DNA of 64,000 bases from Maylandia zebra (lineage: Eukaryota > Chordata > Actinopteri > Cichliformes > Cichlidae). How positions within the stretch are numbered: position 1 is the first letter of the stretch; each line of letters opens with the position of its first letter. The stretch spans positions 38,403,560 to 38,467,559 of the forward strand of contig NC_135177.1 of assembly GCF_041146795.1 (NCBI RefSeq), in the 5' to 3' direction. The translations under genes were made by a program, and so were the position numbers. A model generated the notes under the pieces. The model saw nothing but the letters and a program-made list of their open reading frames with translations, ran no database searches and had not been told where the DNA came from. This document shows positions 53,080-64,000 of the stretch, in pieces.

Positions 53080-55357
53080 AAACAACTCCCTTTTAACAGG
53101 AAGAAACCTCCAGCAAAACCAGGCTCAGGGAGGGGCGGGGCCATCTGCTGTGATTGGTTGGGGTGAGAAAAGGAAGACAGGATAAAGACATGCTGTGGAA
53201 GAGAGACAGAGGTTAATAACAGATATGATTCAATGTAGAGAGGTCTGTTAACACATAGTGAGTGAGAAAGGTGACTGGAAAGGAAAAACTCAGTGCATCA
53301 TGGGAATCCCCCAGCAGCCTACGTCTATTGCAGCATAACTAAGGGAGGATTCAGGGTCACCTGGTCCAGCCCTAACTATATGCTTTAGCAAAAAGGAAAG
53401 TTTGAAGCCTAATCTTAAAGTAGAGATAGTGTCTGTCTCCTGAATCCAAACTGGAAGCTGGTTCCACAGAAAAGGGGCCTGAAAACTGAAGGCTCTGCCT
53501 CCCATTCTACTTTTAAATACTCTAGGAACAACAAGTAGGCCTGCAGAGCGAGAGCGAAGTGCTCTAATAGGGTGATATGGTACTACAAGGCCATTAAGAT
53601 CAGATGGGGCCTGATTATTTAAGACCTTGTATGTGAGGAGCAGGATTTTGAATTCTGGATTTAACAGGAAGCCAAAACAGGAGAAATCTGCTCTCTCTTT
53701 CTAGTCCCTGTCAGGACTCTTGCTGCAGCATTTTGGATTAGCTGAAGGCTTTTCAGGGAGTTTTTAGGACTTCCTGATAATAATGAATTACAGTCGTCCA
53801 GCCTGGAAGTAATAAATGCATGAACTAGTTTTTCAGCGTCACTCTGAGACAGGATATTTCTAACTTTAGAGATGTTGCACAAATGGAAGAAAGCAGTCTT
53901 ACATATTTGTTTAATATGTGCATTGAAGGACATGTCCTGGTCAAAAATGACTCCAAGGTTCCTCACAGCGTTACTGGAGGCCAAGGTAATGCCATCCAGA
54001 GTAAGAATCTGCTTAGATACCATATTTCTAGGCTTTTCAGGGCCGAGTACAATAACCTCAGTTTGATCTGAATTAAGAAGCAGAAAGTTAGCGGCCATCC
54101 AGGTCTTTATGTCTTTAAGACATTCCTGCAGTTTAACTCATTGGTGTGTGTTATCTGGCTTCATGGACAGATAGAGCTGGGTGTCATCTGCATAGCAGTG
54201 TAAATGTATGCTATGTCTTCTAATGATGCTGCCTAAGGGAAGCATGTATAATGTAAACAGAATTGGTCCTAGCACTGAACCCTGTGGAACTCCATAATTA
54301 ACCTCAGTGTGTGAAGAGGACTCTCCATTTACATGCACAAACTGGAGTCTATTAGATAGATATGATACAAACCACTGCAGCACAGTACCTGTAATACCTA
54401 CAGCATGTTCTAATTGCTTCAAATAAGCCATTCCTCTGCAGATGATCAGTTAGCTGTTTGACAACTACTCTTTCAAGGATGTTTGATATGAAAGGAAGGT
54501 TGGAGATCGTGGCTCAAGAGTTGGCAGTTCGTCTTGTAATCGGAAGGTTGCCAGTTCGAGCCCCGGCTTGGACAGTCTCGGTCGTTGTGTCCTTGGGCAA
54601 GACACTTCACCTACCGCCTACTGGTGGTGGTCAGAGGGCCCGGTGGCGCCAGTGTCCGGCAGCCTCGCCTCTGTCAGTGCGCCCCAGGGTGGCTGTGGCT
54701 ACAATGTAGCTGCCATCACCAGTGTGTGAATGTGTGTGTGAATGGGTGGATGACTGGATATGTAAAGCGCTTTGGGGTCCTTAGGGACTAGAAAAGCGCT
54801 ATATAAATACAGGCCATTTACCATTGGCCTATAATTAGCTGAGACTGCTGGGTCTAGAGATGCTTTTTGAGTAAAGGTTTAACTACAGCCAGCTTGAAGG
54901 CCTGTGGTACATAGCTGATTATTAGAGACAGGTTGATCATATTTAAGATTGAAGCATTAATTAATGGCAGGACTTCTTTGAGCAGTTTTGTAGGAATGGG
55001 GTCTAAAAGACACGTTGATGGTTTGGAGGAAGTAATTATTGAAGTTAACTCAGAAAGATCAATTGGAGGAAAAGAGTCTAACTTAACATCAATGGTACTA
55101 AGAGTAGCTGTAGATAATATTACATCTGTGGGATGATTATTGGTAATTTTTTCTCTAATGATAAAAATTTTATTTGTGAAGAAGTTCATGAAGTCATTAC
55201 TAGTTAACGTTAAAGGGATGGTTGGCTCAACAGAGCTCTGACTGTTTGTCAGCCTGGCTACAGAGCTGAAGAGAAACCTGGGGTTGTTCTTATTTTCTTC
55301 AATCAGTGATGAATAGTAAGATGTTCTGGCTTTGCGGAGAGCTTTCTTAGGCAAGCT
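53080..55357 (-). mobile_element. L2 LINE copy, minus strand, interrupted by a SINE
   Basis: Read leftward: KKALRKARTSYYSSLIEENK and NPRFLFSSVARLT (54854-55357, linker before the RT), LLDPIPTKLLKEVLP and KLAVVKPLLKKHL. Then comes the SINE (54504-54825), then [23 protein letters not shown] and [10 protein letters not shown] (54138-54431) and the C-terminal region (53661-54098; LTLDGITLASSNAVRNLGVI). The conserved 3' UTR continues to about 53085, but the usual tail is missing, so it is 3' truncated. An in-frame TGA at 54138-54140 is at the same codon as in the plus copy. Confidence 0.9.
54504..54825 (+). mobile_element. tRNA-derived SINE inserted in the L2
   Basis: The head has 'cgtggctcaagagttggc' (A-box region) and 'gccagttcgagccccggc' (B box). 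The body has 'tccttgggcaagacacttca', and the tail 'aaagcgctttggggtcctta' and 'gcgctatataaatacaggcc'. The last part resembles an L2/CR1 LINE 3' end, as expected if the SINE is mobilised by such a LINE. The L2 frame (ANYRPI and NLPFISNI) continues on both sides. Confidence 0.9.
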
Positions 55358-55565
55358 ACAGTTGTAGCCACAGCTGCCCTGGGGCAGACTGACAGAAGCG
55401 AGGCTGCCATATCGCGCCATCGGCCCCTCTGGCCATCACCAGTAGGCGGTAGGTGAAGTGTCTTGCCCAAGGACACAACGACCGAGACTGTCCGAGCCGG
55501 GGCTCGAACCGGCAACCTTCCGGTTACAAGACGAACTGCCAACTCTTTGAGCCACGATCGCCCAT
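55358..55565 (-). mobile_element. tRNA-derived SINE, reverse orientation
   Basis: On the minus strand the head starts GGGCGATCGTGGCTCAAAGA and has a B box GGTTCGAGCCCC. The body is the same as in the SINE at 54504-54825, with the extra 'gccatatcgcgccatcggcc' block of the copy at 51083-51255. It ends at the L2 boundary. Confidence 0.85.
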
Positions 55566-55679
55566 GATGGACTAAGCCTCCATCTTTAAGGAAGATGCAC
55601 GATGACAGTCAACGTCAAATGCTTACTCCAAGCCGGTAGCGTTAGTTACTTTAGGTGAAAGTGGATTGTTGGTTTTGAA

Positions 55680-55972
55680 GCCCGCTGATTGTGTGTTTGG
55701 TTTCAACCTCTCCCAGGAGATTGGCACGGAGAGGAGAATCAGGAAGCACCATTCAGACACGGAATCGCACGGACGAAGCTACACTTGGGGATTAAGGAGG
55801 AGCACCTTTGGATTAGCACCTTTCACTGTTTTTTGGCACTACCTTTGGAAACGCACACTTTTTGGCCAGAGCGCCGCATTTTGGGGTCCTCTTTCTCCTG
55901 CACCCGTGACACTTGAGGCGACTGTTGTTGTAATTTGACACTATATAAATAAAACTGAATTGAATTGAATGT
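55680..55972 (+). mobile_element. LINE 3' end (L2/CR1 type)
   Basis: The segment ends in 'tgacactatataaataaaac' and TGAAT repeats, a standard L2-type tail. The upstream part has no recognisable RT sequence. Confidence 0.6.
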
Positions 55973-57684
55973 CAGCCATCTTTGTTTATTTTTAGTTTCA
56001 GGAAATAAATTTTCCAAATGAAGTTTGTGTCACTGTGTGCTTAGTTTATCAATTCATTCATTTCTGCATCAGTAATCAAAATCTGAAAGTCATGTTTCAT
56101 CTGAAGCTAAAAGTAAAGACAAATACTCGAAGAGCAGCTGATTAGATTTATAAAGAGTACAGCAGGAATCACCTACACTCATCAGAGATCAATACAATTA
56201 CTTCAGTCCATTGTTACTACAGTTAAAATACACTCAAAAGAAATGTTACAGCGGCACATCTGGATGTGAGGCGTGCATCCTGGCGAGCTTTTTTGCATAA
56301 ACAGAAATGTTTTGGATCCCAAAGCTTCAGATAAAAAAAACATATCAAAACAGTGATGAATCACACTGTAGAAACTTCCCAGCGTTAAACCTGAACACAA
56401 TCAGTTATTCAAAAACTTCAAAATCACATTCAGGTCCTGATGTTACAAATTCATTTTTTTGTGTTTCCAAAACCTATAGAACATCATGTGAACTCACAGG
56501 GGGTGGGACTACTGTCCATAAAACACCTGATCAGAGATGATCAATCACACATGATCAGGACAGAGGATACCCGCATTCTTCGGTAACGCTTTCTGCTTTA
56601 TCAGCGCCAAACTACAGTTCCTCTACTGTCCAGCAGAGGCAGCAGCGAGTCAGTCCCAAAACCCTTACATGTTAAAATAAACATGCTTACAGCCTGATTC
56701 ACAAACTGGTCTCTATAGATAACACTCTCCTGTCTGAACTGATTAGAGTTTGCATTATTAGGGGCGTGGCCTCTTTGACTGATCGCAGACTTGTTAAACT
56801 TGCTGTAGTCCACCCCAATATGATCGCATGATTACATCATCACCGGCGTCTGTTGTTCTTTTTTGTAAATGAACAATTTTCTATGTCAAACACTGTTCCA
56901 TCATCATCATCATCACCGGACGACACGAGGAGCTGACATCATCACCTCCATGCATCAAAAGAAACAAGCTGATTGGTCAATTCAACCAATGTCCTACACA
57001 AGTATAAGAGACACAGCCATGCTAACATGCTAATAGAAGGAGCTCTGTGCTCCTTAAAAACACACCTGACCTACAATCCAGCACTACGTGAGTCCCGACC
57101 CCCAAAACCCACATCTGACCACACCAACCTCCAATCCCTCCCCATAATCCCAGTCCTTTCAATGCTTACATACTGGTAATGGTTTCTGTAAATCAGACAC
57201 CATTAAAATCAAAACTTTAAATATGAGATGGCTGCTGGTCCAAAGGCATTCTGGGTAATGTAGTGTGGTGTGTCTCAGATTCAAAGAATAAATAAAAATC
57301 TGTCTGCTTAAAACAAACTGTGAAAAATATCTGGATCAGACCAGATCCAGATCCAGGTCCAGCTCCAGATACGCATGCTCTGGTCCCATTTACAAACAAC
57401 AAAGAAACAAAGAAACAAAAAACATCAAGGGCACAGATCAAACCAGTGATCTAATCACATGACCCAGTTTGTTTGAAGCGGAAAATAAGTTGCCAATTTA
57501 ACCTCGCCCTTACCCTTTTGGCTCCAAGTTTTAGAAAATGTTCCAAGAACAAAAGTCTGATTTGGTCTAAAAACTGTAAAACAGGCAATGGCATTATATC
57601 CAGGGCCTTTAACAATAAGAGTCCGATGTGTGTCTGTGGCATCGCAGTGACAACAGCAGAGGTCCCTGAGCTGTAGGTGGGGCG
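55973..57684 (-). other. arhgef2: Candidate arhgef2 3' UTR and 3' flank
   Basis: No coding region or repeat was recognised over 1.7 kb directly downstream of the arhgef2 stop. Several minus-strand AATAAA-like signals exist (for example within 57285-57295 and near 55985), so the exact transcript end cannot be fixed. Confidence 0.4.
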
Positions 57685-60600
57685 TTAACTCTCGCTCTCC
57701 TCTGGGATGTCCTGCAGGTCTGAGGGGTCAGAGGTAATAGGTTACCATGGAGACCATCATAATGCCATGGGCTTTATATTGATTGTTGATCAGTGGTACT
57801 AACCTCTGGGGCTGTCAGAGCGAGGAGAGATCTTCATCACTTCCTCCTCTTCCTCTTCATTTCCTTCTTGGACGCCATCTAATTGGTCGACTGGATCCTC
57901 GGTGGCTAGTGGGGCGAGGGGGCGAAGCTCCAGTTCCCGACTGCTACGTCTCTTGTTAACCTGCCAACAGACAACTCTGATTTATTTCAGTTTTGTCGAC
58001 TTATCGCGCTTTAGTAATGTAATGTGTGCGTGTTAGTCCCCATAGGGAAATAGTTCCTCTGCATTTAACCCATTCACCCAGTGAAGCAGTGGGCAGCCAC
58101 CAATGCAGCGCCCGGGGAGCAGTGTGTAGGGACGGTACCTTGCTCAGGGGTACCTCAGGGTAGCCGTTCAGCGGAGTTGAACCCCCGACCTTCCGATCAT
58201 GGGGCCACCACTCTACCTACTGAGCTATCCCTGCCCAGTAGGTGAACAAGTGAACCCAACTCACCTGTTCTCCTTTCATAACATCACTCTTCTCTCCATT
58301 TTTGCTCCTCCTTCTGGTGCCTGGCTCCACTCCCTCCCAGTTTTGGTCCTCCTCTCGCAGACGGAGGCGTGTCACTTCCTCCTGTAGCAGCTCCACCTGC
58401 CGCCGCAGCAGCACCGCCTCCCCGCTGGCTTCCAACCCTGTGTCACGTGACAGTGACCGGCTGAGGCGGGGGCCAGGGGCAGAGCCAGGGGTGGTGGAGG
58501 GGGTGGAGCCTGCACTGACCAACAGCGCTAGCATTGAGTCCTGACGAATCACAGCAGCCTGCAACATTGATAACATAAATACTGAATAAATGAATCACTA
58601 TTTATACATTTATTTGGGTTAATTGCAGGATGTATAAACAAACAATACTAGAAATAAGTTTCAGACCTGCAGGGCGTGAAGCTGTGTGCTCAGACCGATC
58701 AAGCGCTGATGGACGTCCTGCAGAGAGGACAGCTGAAGATGTTAGAACTGCACAGGCAGAAACTTTGTACATCAAAATGTATGAAACGGTGCATGAGCTG
58801 CATCCCAACACAGACAGAAACATGTCGATCTTCAAAGCGAATCTAAGCCCTTTTGGCACCTACTCAGATCGACTTGCTTTTATTACAGTCCAGTTACACC
58901 TAATGTGCGTGTTCGTCATCATACCGACATGTCCGAGTGTCCCGTGATTAATATGCGACGACTACAACAAAGGTGGACGTGGAGCCAGCAGTATAGCTGC
59001 TGCTGGGTCTGTGGCTTTTCGTCAGACTCGTGCACCTTGTGTCGGTTTTTGCAGCCTTTTTCCTCGTTGTCGGGTTTCAAAAATGTCTGTTTTGATTTTC
59101 GTGAACGAGTTGCTTTCGTGACTCTTTGAATGACGCCACTGACCAGCCAATCGGTGTCACGCAAACTGACATCACATTTTAGTACCTGCCCGGGTCCCTT
59201 GGAACCTGGGCCGAGCAGGTACTATTGCAGTATGTGGTGCCAACCCCGAAAACCGGCGAACTGTGGCAAGGCGATCCGAGTAGGTACTGATGGAGAAGGG
59301 GCTTAGGTCTTTGACTTCTTGGTATCAAGAGGTTACTCAGAAAAGAGGAAGTAGGTGTTACCTCGTTCAGGGTTCGCTCCTGCAGCTGGTTACCATTTCC
59401 ATCCTGAAAGAGAAAAGAGCTGAAACTGAGAGACGTGGAGACAAGCTGCCACAGACCTTCTCTTATTCTGAAGGTTCACTCAGACATATGAAAACATACA
59501 GTTTATATAAAGAGGATTTATTTGAAGAACTGTGGTTCAGCAGACAAACATTTAAACACAACTGAAGGTTTGCATCGTGCAGATGCAGGTTCAGCTTCAC
59601 GAACCACCTGAAACTTGCGGACCAATCAGGTGGAGCCTCTGTTGTACCAGCTGCATACGATGATGTTATAAATAAGGGAAATGTTGCGGAACGTCGACCA
59701 TGTAAGTGAAGAAGTAGCTCCACCCGCTCGTCTGTGCAGTGAGACGTAAACGAGCCCCTCAGAAAAACATTCTTCAACATTTACTTGTTTTTTACTGTCA
59801 CCTGTATCTTCATTTCTGCTCCAGTTTCCATGGAAACAAAATCCACCAAAACCCTGCTGTGACATTGGGATCATATGACCAATTGCTCACTGATTGGTTA
59901 AAGACTGTAAATAACTTCCATGGAACCTCTGAGCATTCAAACATTTTAGCTGTCAGAAGAAAAATGAAGGGTTGAAAGTTTCACTTCTTTAAGACACACA
60001 CCTGAGCAGAAGGTGAAAGGTGAGCGTTACCTTTGAGGACTTGTCGTTCAAGTCAAAAGAGCCGTTCAGAGAACCAGAGTCACCATCTGAGAGAAAGAGA
60101 CAGGTTATCAAACAGCAACAGAAAGATGATTTCTGCATCACGACACGAAGGGGCGGAGCACAAACAGGCGACAGGTGACTCACCGCTGATCTCCTGGTTG
60201 CCGTTGGTTATGGAAGATTTCTGGATGCTGGCATCTGACAGCAGCTCCGTCAGTCTGTCGACTGAAACAGAAAATATGGTGAGCCTGATGGTGAGCAACC
60301 GGCAGCCTGGACCGAGTCTCTGTTAGCGCTGGAAGCTGCTCGGGGTGGAGGCTGTCTCGGAGAACGTTTCCTTTAATGCTCAGTTCTTCTTTGTTCCCAG
60401 ATGTTTATGTGTGGCACAAAGACCTGAGGTGTGATGGCTTCATCCCATAAATATCAATTTTAAACATCGAACCAGGTGAGCTACATCCATGTAACCACGG
60501 CAACATCTGACCCCACTTCCGCAAATCCCTTTATTGTGGCGGGAATGAACCCTGTATAAGTTCCGGGTCAATCAGCTGCATGTCCCCTGCTCCTATGGAC

Positions 60601-63600
60601 TAAATTGAACTGTTGATACACACAGGTCATCCATCCATCCATTCGCTTCCGTTTATCCTTTACAGGGTCGAGGGGGGCACTGGAGCCTATCCCAGCTGTT
60701 TTAGGGCGAGAGGCGGGGTAGACCCTGGACAGGTCGCCAGTCTGTCGCAGGGCCGACACACAGGGACAGACAACCATTTGCTCTCACATTCACTCCCACA
60801 TTCAGACCTATGGGCAATTTATTTTTTAATTATATTTGGATTTGGATTGGAGAAGAAAAACCATCTGCACAGCAGTATATGAATAACATGGGAACAAAGT
60901 CCTTCCAGGTTTTAGATTAAGTCCAGGAGAGCAAATGATGAAGTGATCAGCGGGTGCATATTAAGCGGTGGAGGTTAACTAGCTATTACTAGGAGAGTTG
61001 CTCGCATGCTCTCCCGAAGGAGATATATAGAACACATTACATGGAACTATAAACACAAACTGGGGGGGTGCCCATGCTGCAATCATGGTGAACAAATAAG
61101 TAAATAAACAAGCAATAGTAATAGAAGTAAATGTAATAAATAAATAAATAAATAAAACAAAAACCAACCAAGTAATAGTGAGATCAAGTGAAGTCAGCCC
61201 TCGTGGGGGTGATGAATTGGATCCAATTGCTCCAAATGTGGTAGAATTTGGCTTTTTGCTTTCTTAACAGATATGTAAGTTTTTCCATCCTAAATATCTC
61301 TAAAATGATCCCAAACCAGTCATCCAGGGTAGGCTGGGCTGGGCTGAACCATCTTCTAGTAATTGTTTTTTTACTCGCCACCAAGAGGAATTGCACCAAC
61401 TTAATCTCACTCCTACGTTCCAGAAAGGGGACCAAACTCATGTATAAAACCTTGAAATCTAAAGGTATTTGAACGTTAAAGACTGCACTTAAGGAGACCT
61501 GAACACCTATCCAACAGTTTTTTAACTTGGGACAGTCCCAAAAAACATGAAAATGGTTAGCAACAGTCGAGCCCCTTTGTATCTCTCCTGATATGGAGTC
61601 TTGAAGCACCTAATAATATTCTTCCAGCCATGCTCCTTCCAGCTCATAGAACTGGACGTGGACCACTGGCAGTACCAAACATTTTCCCACTCCCCCACAG
61701 AAATACCAATTCCTGATTCCCTTTCCCATTTATCCTTAGTGTATAAAGTGTTATCCTTGCTGGCACTAGAGAGAGCTTTGTATAGTTTAGAAATAGATTT
61801 AGTAGGGGTCATGGTTGTGGCATTTTTCAGGATGAGGAAAAATGCAACTCAACATCATTGATGCCTATGGGCAATTTAGATTAACCAATTGACCTATCCC
61901 CACTAACTGCACGTCTTTGGACGGAAGCCGGAGTACCCGGAGGGAACCCACGCAAACACGGGGAGAACATGCAAACTCAACACAGAAGGAACCGGCCTGA
62001 TGGGGGAATTGAACTCAGGACCTTCTTGCTGTGCGGCAACAGTGCTGACCACCGTGCCACCGTGCTGTCCTATCACAGGTCAATGGAACAAAACTGATCT
62101 CACACTGGACTAAACCTCGTCCCACCTCCTTTTGGGACCTAATAAGCTGTTTTGTGTTATTACCATTATTTCTGTTCGTGATATATATGCATATATTTAT
62201 TTTCTGTATACTTTTGAGCTCTATTTCTGTTTCCTGTGTTTTATTCACACACTCAGGCTCCGTAGCCTGATTAGCTCATTATCTATGAAGCTGCAGTTAG
62301 GCGCCCTGGTCCTTTACCGCGTTACACCCTAATCTCCACCAAAGGTCACATGATCTGTTAAAGTCTTAGTCCATCGTTCTGGACCTAAGAAGCATTAGCA
62401 CCTCCTCACCTTCACCGATGGCAGCGAGGAGGAGTGGCTCGGCCTGAGGTGCCTGAGGAGTGTCAGCTCTAAAAAGGTTCCTGCAGGAGGAGGAGATCCT
62501 GACCTCCATGTCTCCTTCTTCTTCTGCCTTTCCTCTTCCAGACGCCTCCACCAGATCAGAAAACAGAGTGACGCGCTCCTGTAAGAGCTCCAGCACCTCC
62601 CTGTCCTTCTGCTGGATGTCAGCTCTGAGTCTGCGCAGCAACGCTTTGTCTTCTGTCTCAATGAGAGGAAAGTCGTCTCTGCACGGACAGCTGCAGAAAA
62701 AAAATACATCAGTAACTAAAGTACACAGTAACTACAGTAACTACAGTTTGCAGTAGTTACCACAGTAACTAAGGTCATCAAAACTAAGTAGAGGCGCAGA
62801 AGGTAACAAATACAAATACCAGTTTCACAGGTTAAATATCAATTATATATATTTGGCCTCTGTAATATTATGGATATTTATAATTGAGCCGTTTGTGAGT
62901 ATTAGAGTGATTTCTTATGTTTGTATTATTTAACTGGTTCAGCCTGTTGCTCTTAAATACATCATTTCATTTGATAGTTGTGATTCTGATTCCTGCAGCA
63001 CGTCATATACTAAAGAGAAAACCGGACATCAAAACTCCCACAAATACACGATGCCGTGCACTGGTCGAGACACTCGACTGCAGGAATATGACTGTATTAT
63101 ATTCACTGAATTTACAGGCGCTCTGTATTGTGATAACTGTCGTCATCGGGGTAGGAAATGACGCACAGCCAGAGCACTTCGTTTCCTCAGGACACACACG
63201 TGTGTCTTGCTCACCTGGTGGCGGCCTGCTGGATGCGGCTCATCCAAGTCTTCCTGTCTTCTTTCGATGAGGCGTGCAGCTCATACATCTCCGGGGGGGT
63301 GGAGTCACTGATCAGGTACATCCCTCTCTCCTGATTGGCTATGTCTCTGACAATCAGATTAGTCAATGAGACCACTGGAGACTTGTCCTGAAACGCAGGT
63401 GAGCAGACAGGTGAGCAAACAGGAAACCTTGAACAGAGCTGAAGAAGGTCAGGGGGCTTTCGAATGTTATCAGGCATGACTCACCAGTGACACAACAAAG
63501 GTGAACTTCTGGTCTTTCTCCTGGAGGAAAACCAAGATGTCTGACATCAGCAGCACCTGCACATCTGGAGACAAACACAGTCGTGACTTGCAAGCTCTGC

Positions 63601-64000
63601 CCACACGCATGTTGCACCACAGCAGGTGATAAAGCCCACTACCTTTCATCCTGGTACCCTGGACCTTGCAGAGGAGTGTCCCCTCGTGCAGGAGCCTCCT
63701 CCTCAGCAGCTCTCCACCTCTGAACACACCTCCTCCCCGGACCTCTGCCTGGGCACGCGGGTCCAGGCGGGCATGGATCTCCTGCAGCCTCCTGCTCCGG
63801 TCAAGCTCCAGGACCTCTTTGTCCACAGAGCTGATCAGCTCCTTCAGGAGGCCCAGTGCGCGGCTCAGAGCCTGTGCCTCCTCTTCGCAGCCTGCAGGAG
63901 GTTATGGATTCATCACAGTCATAAGTCAAAGGTCATCAGAGAATCCTAAAGGTCAAAAGTCACAGATTACCTTTAGTGTTGTCCAGGATTCGCTGGATGA
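57685..64000 (-). CDS. arhgef2: Rho guanine nucleotide exchange factor 2 (GEF-H1), 3' half, partial
   Basis: GEF-H1 is a microtubule-bound exchange factor that activates RhoA. Coding exons from the right edge: 63971-64000 (partial), 63643-63891, 63485-63564, 63215-63387, 62410-62690, 60184-60261, 60031-60086, 59362-59403, 58667-58717, 58265-58558, 57804-57960, 57685-57719. The frame is open through all junctions, and the stop is TAA at 57685-57687. The first exons encode the end of the DH domain, the DH-PH linker and the PH domain: [61 protein letters not shown] and [19 protein letters not shown]. Then [20 protein letters not shown] (closely GEF-H1-like), a coiled coil ([20 protein letters not shown]), an acidic stretch and the C-terminal [17 protein letters not shown]18 and AKAP13 are related but lack the last motifs. 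Synteny with pmvk and tpm3 (human 1q21-q22) agrees. The DH domain lies beyond the window. Confidence 0.95.
58044..58236 (-). mobile_element. tRNA-derived SINE in an arhgef2 intron
   Basis: The minus strand has the A box TAGCTCAGTAGG and 'gaaggtcgggggttcaactc' (B-box region), the same family as 49727-49969. It lies between the exons at 57804-57960 and 58265-58558, only 28 bases before the latter's donor side. Confidence 0.85.
58844..59304. mobile_element. MITE, possibly PIF/Harbinger-ISL2EU type, in an arhgef2 intron
   Basis: Left end AAGCCCTTTTGGCACCTACT then CAGATCGACTTGC; right end, reverse complemented, AAGCCCCTTCTCCATCAGTA then CCTACTCGGATCGCCTTGC. The borders are TA on both sides. About 460 bp, without an ORF. 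The class assignment is tentative. Confidence 0.55.
60625..62075 (-). mobile_element. GATG-tailed interspersed repeat, split by an L1 fragment
   Basis: The left end is CATC-repeat (60629-60645), then 'cgcttccgtttatcctttac' and 'ggagcctatcccagctgttt'. The right half (61864-62075) reads 'gcacgtctttggacggaagc', 'ggagaacatgcaaactcaac' and 'gaccaccgtgccaccgtgc'. This is a very common fish repeat, in reverse orientation with its GATG tail at left. It is in the arhgef2 intron between 60261 and 62410. Confidence 0.75.
60822..61863 (-). mobile_element. L1-type LINE C-terminal fragment with 15-bp target duplication
   Basis: CCTATGGGCAATTTA flanks it on both sides (60807-60821 and 61864-61878), and the host repeat is continuous across. 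Minus-strand frames encode [20 protein letters not shown] and (61184-61609) [20 protein letters not shown], the L1 ORF2 C-terminal region. It is 5' truncated. Confidence 0.85.

Noticed and set aside
57451-57642. Extra arhgef2 coding exon in the 3' region
   Set aside because: The gene's natural C-terminus with TAA stop is at 57685-57687, and no acceptor with matching phase follows.

Overview
The window is vertebrate nuclear DNA from a ray-finned fish, most likely a percomorph; the repeat spectrum (L2/Maui, Rex-type and L1 LINEs, Penelope-like elements, hAT and pogo transposons, tRNA-SINEs) would fit a cichlid, but I cannot prove the species. It contains four multi-exon protein genes. I rebuilt each exon by exon using reading frame and GT/AG splice sites. 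The rest is mostly transposable elements, many of them nested.

Layout. 1-16.7 kb: no protein gene identified, mostly repeats. These are an L2 fragment, a hAT element holding a pogo element, a CpG-rich stretch with a perfect RFX X-box (about 3.8-4.6 kb), a Penelope-like (PLE) cluster in inverted arrangement (5.5-10.5 kb), an intact 1093-codon REL-endonuclease LINE on the minus strand (11.1-14.56 kb) preceded by a tRNA-like sequence, and a decayed L1. 16.7-30.55 kb: decr1 (mitochondrial 2,4-dienoyl-CoA reductase), minus strand, 10 coding exons, 333 aa. Its 11.4-kb first intron is packed with transposons. 30.55-31.22 kb: a 672-bp head-to-head promoter region. 31.22-32.9 kb: pmvk (phosphomevalonate kinase), plus strand, 5 exons, 200 aa. 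33.4-50.8 kb: tpm3-like tropomyosin, minus strand, short non-muscle form of 249 aa, with both mutually exclusive exons 6 and a 5' non-coding exon. Its large introns hold a full-span L1 with target-site duplication, an L2 and hAT pieces. 51-57 kb: repeat-rich interval. 57.68-64 kb: the 3' half of arhgef2 (GEF-H1), minus strand, continuing beyond the right edge.

pmvk, TPM3 and ARHGEF2 all lie in human 1q21-q22, so this order is conserved synteny; decr1 next to pmvk is the fish-side arrangement. decr1 (mitochondrial beta-oxidation of unsaturated acyl-CoA) and pmvk (mevalonate pathway) are both lipid-metabolism genes and probably share a bidirectional promoter. The decr1 start codon sits in a perfect TISU element.

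No prokaryotic-type system, CRISPR array or operon is present. The most unusual items are the tRNA-like 5' end shared by the REL-LINE and a separate SINE, a possible L1/host-mRNA chimera inside the tpm3 intron, a 94-bp double-hairpin TTAA MITE in two nearly identical copies, and a (GT)42 repeat placed a few bases past the tpm3 exon-5 splice donor. All coordinates and splice sites were read by eye; no alignment or database search was possible.
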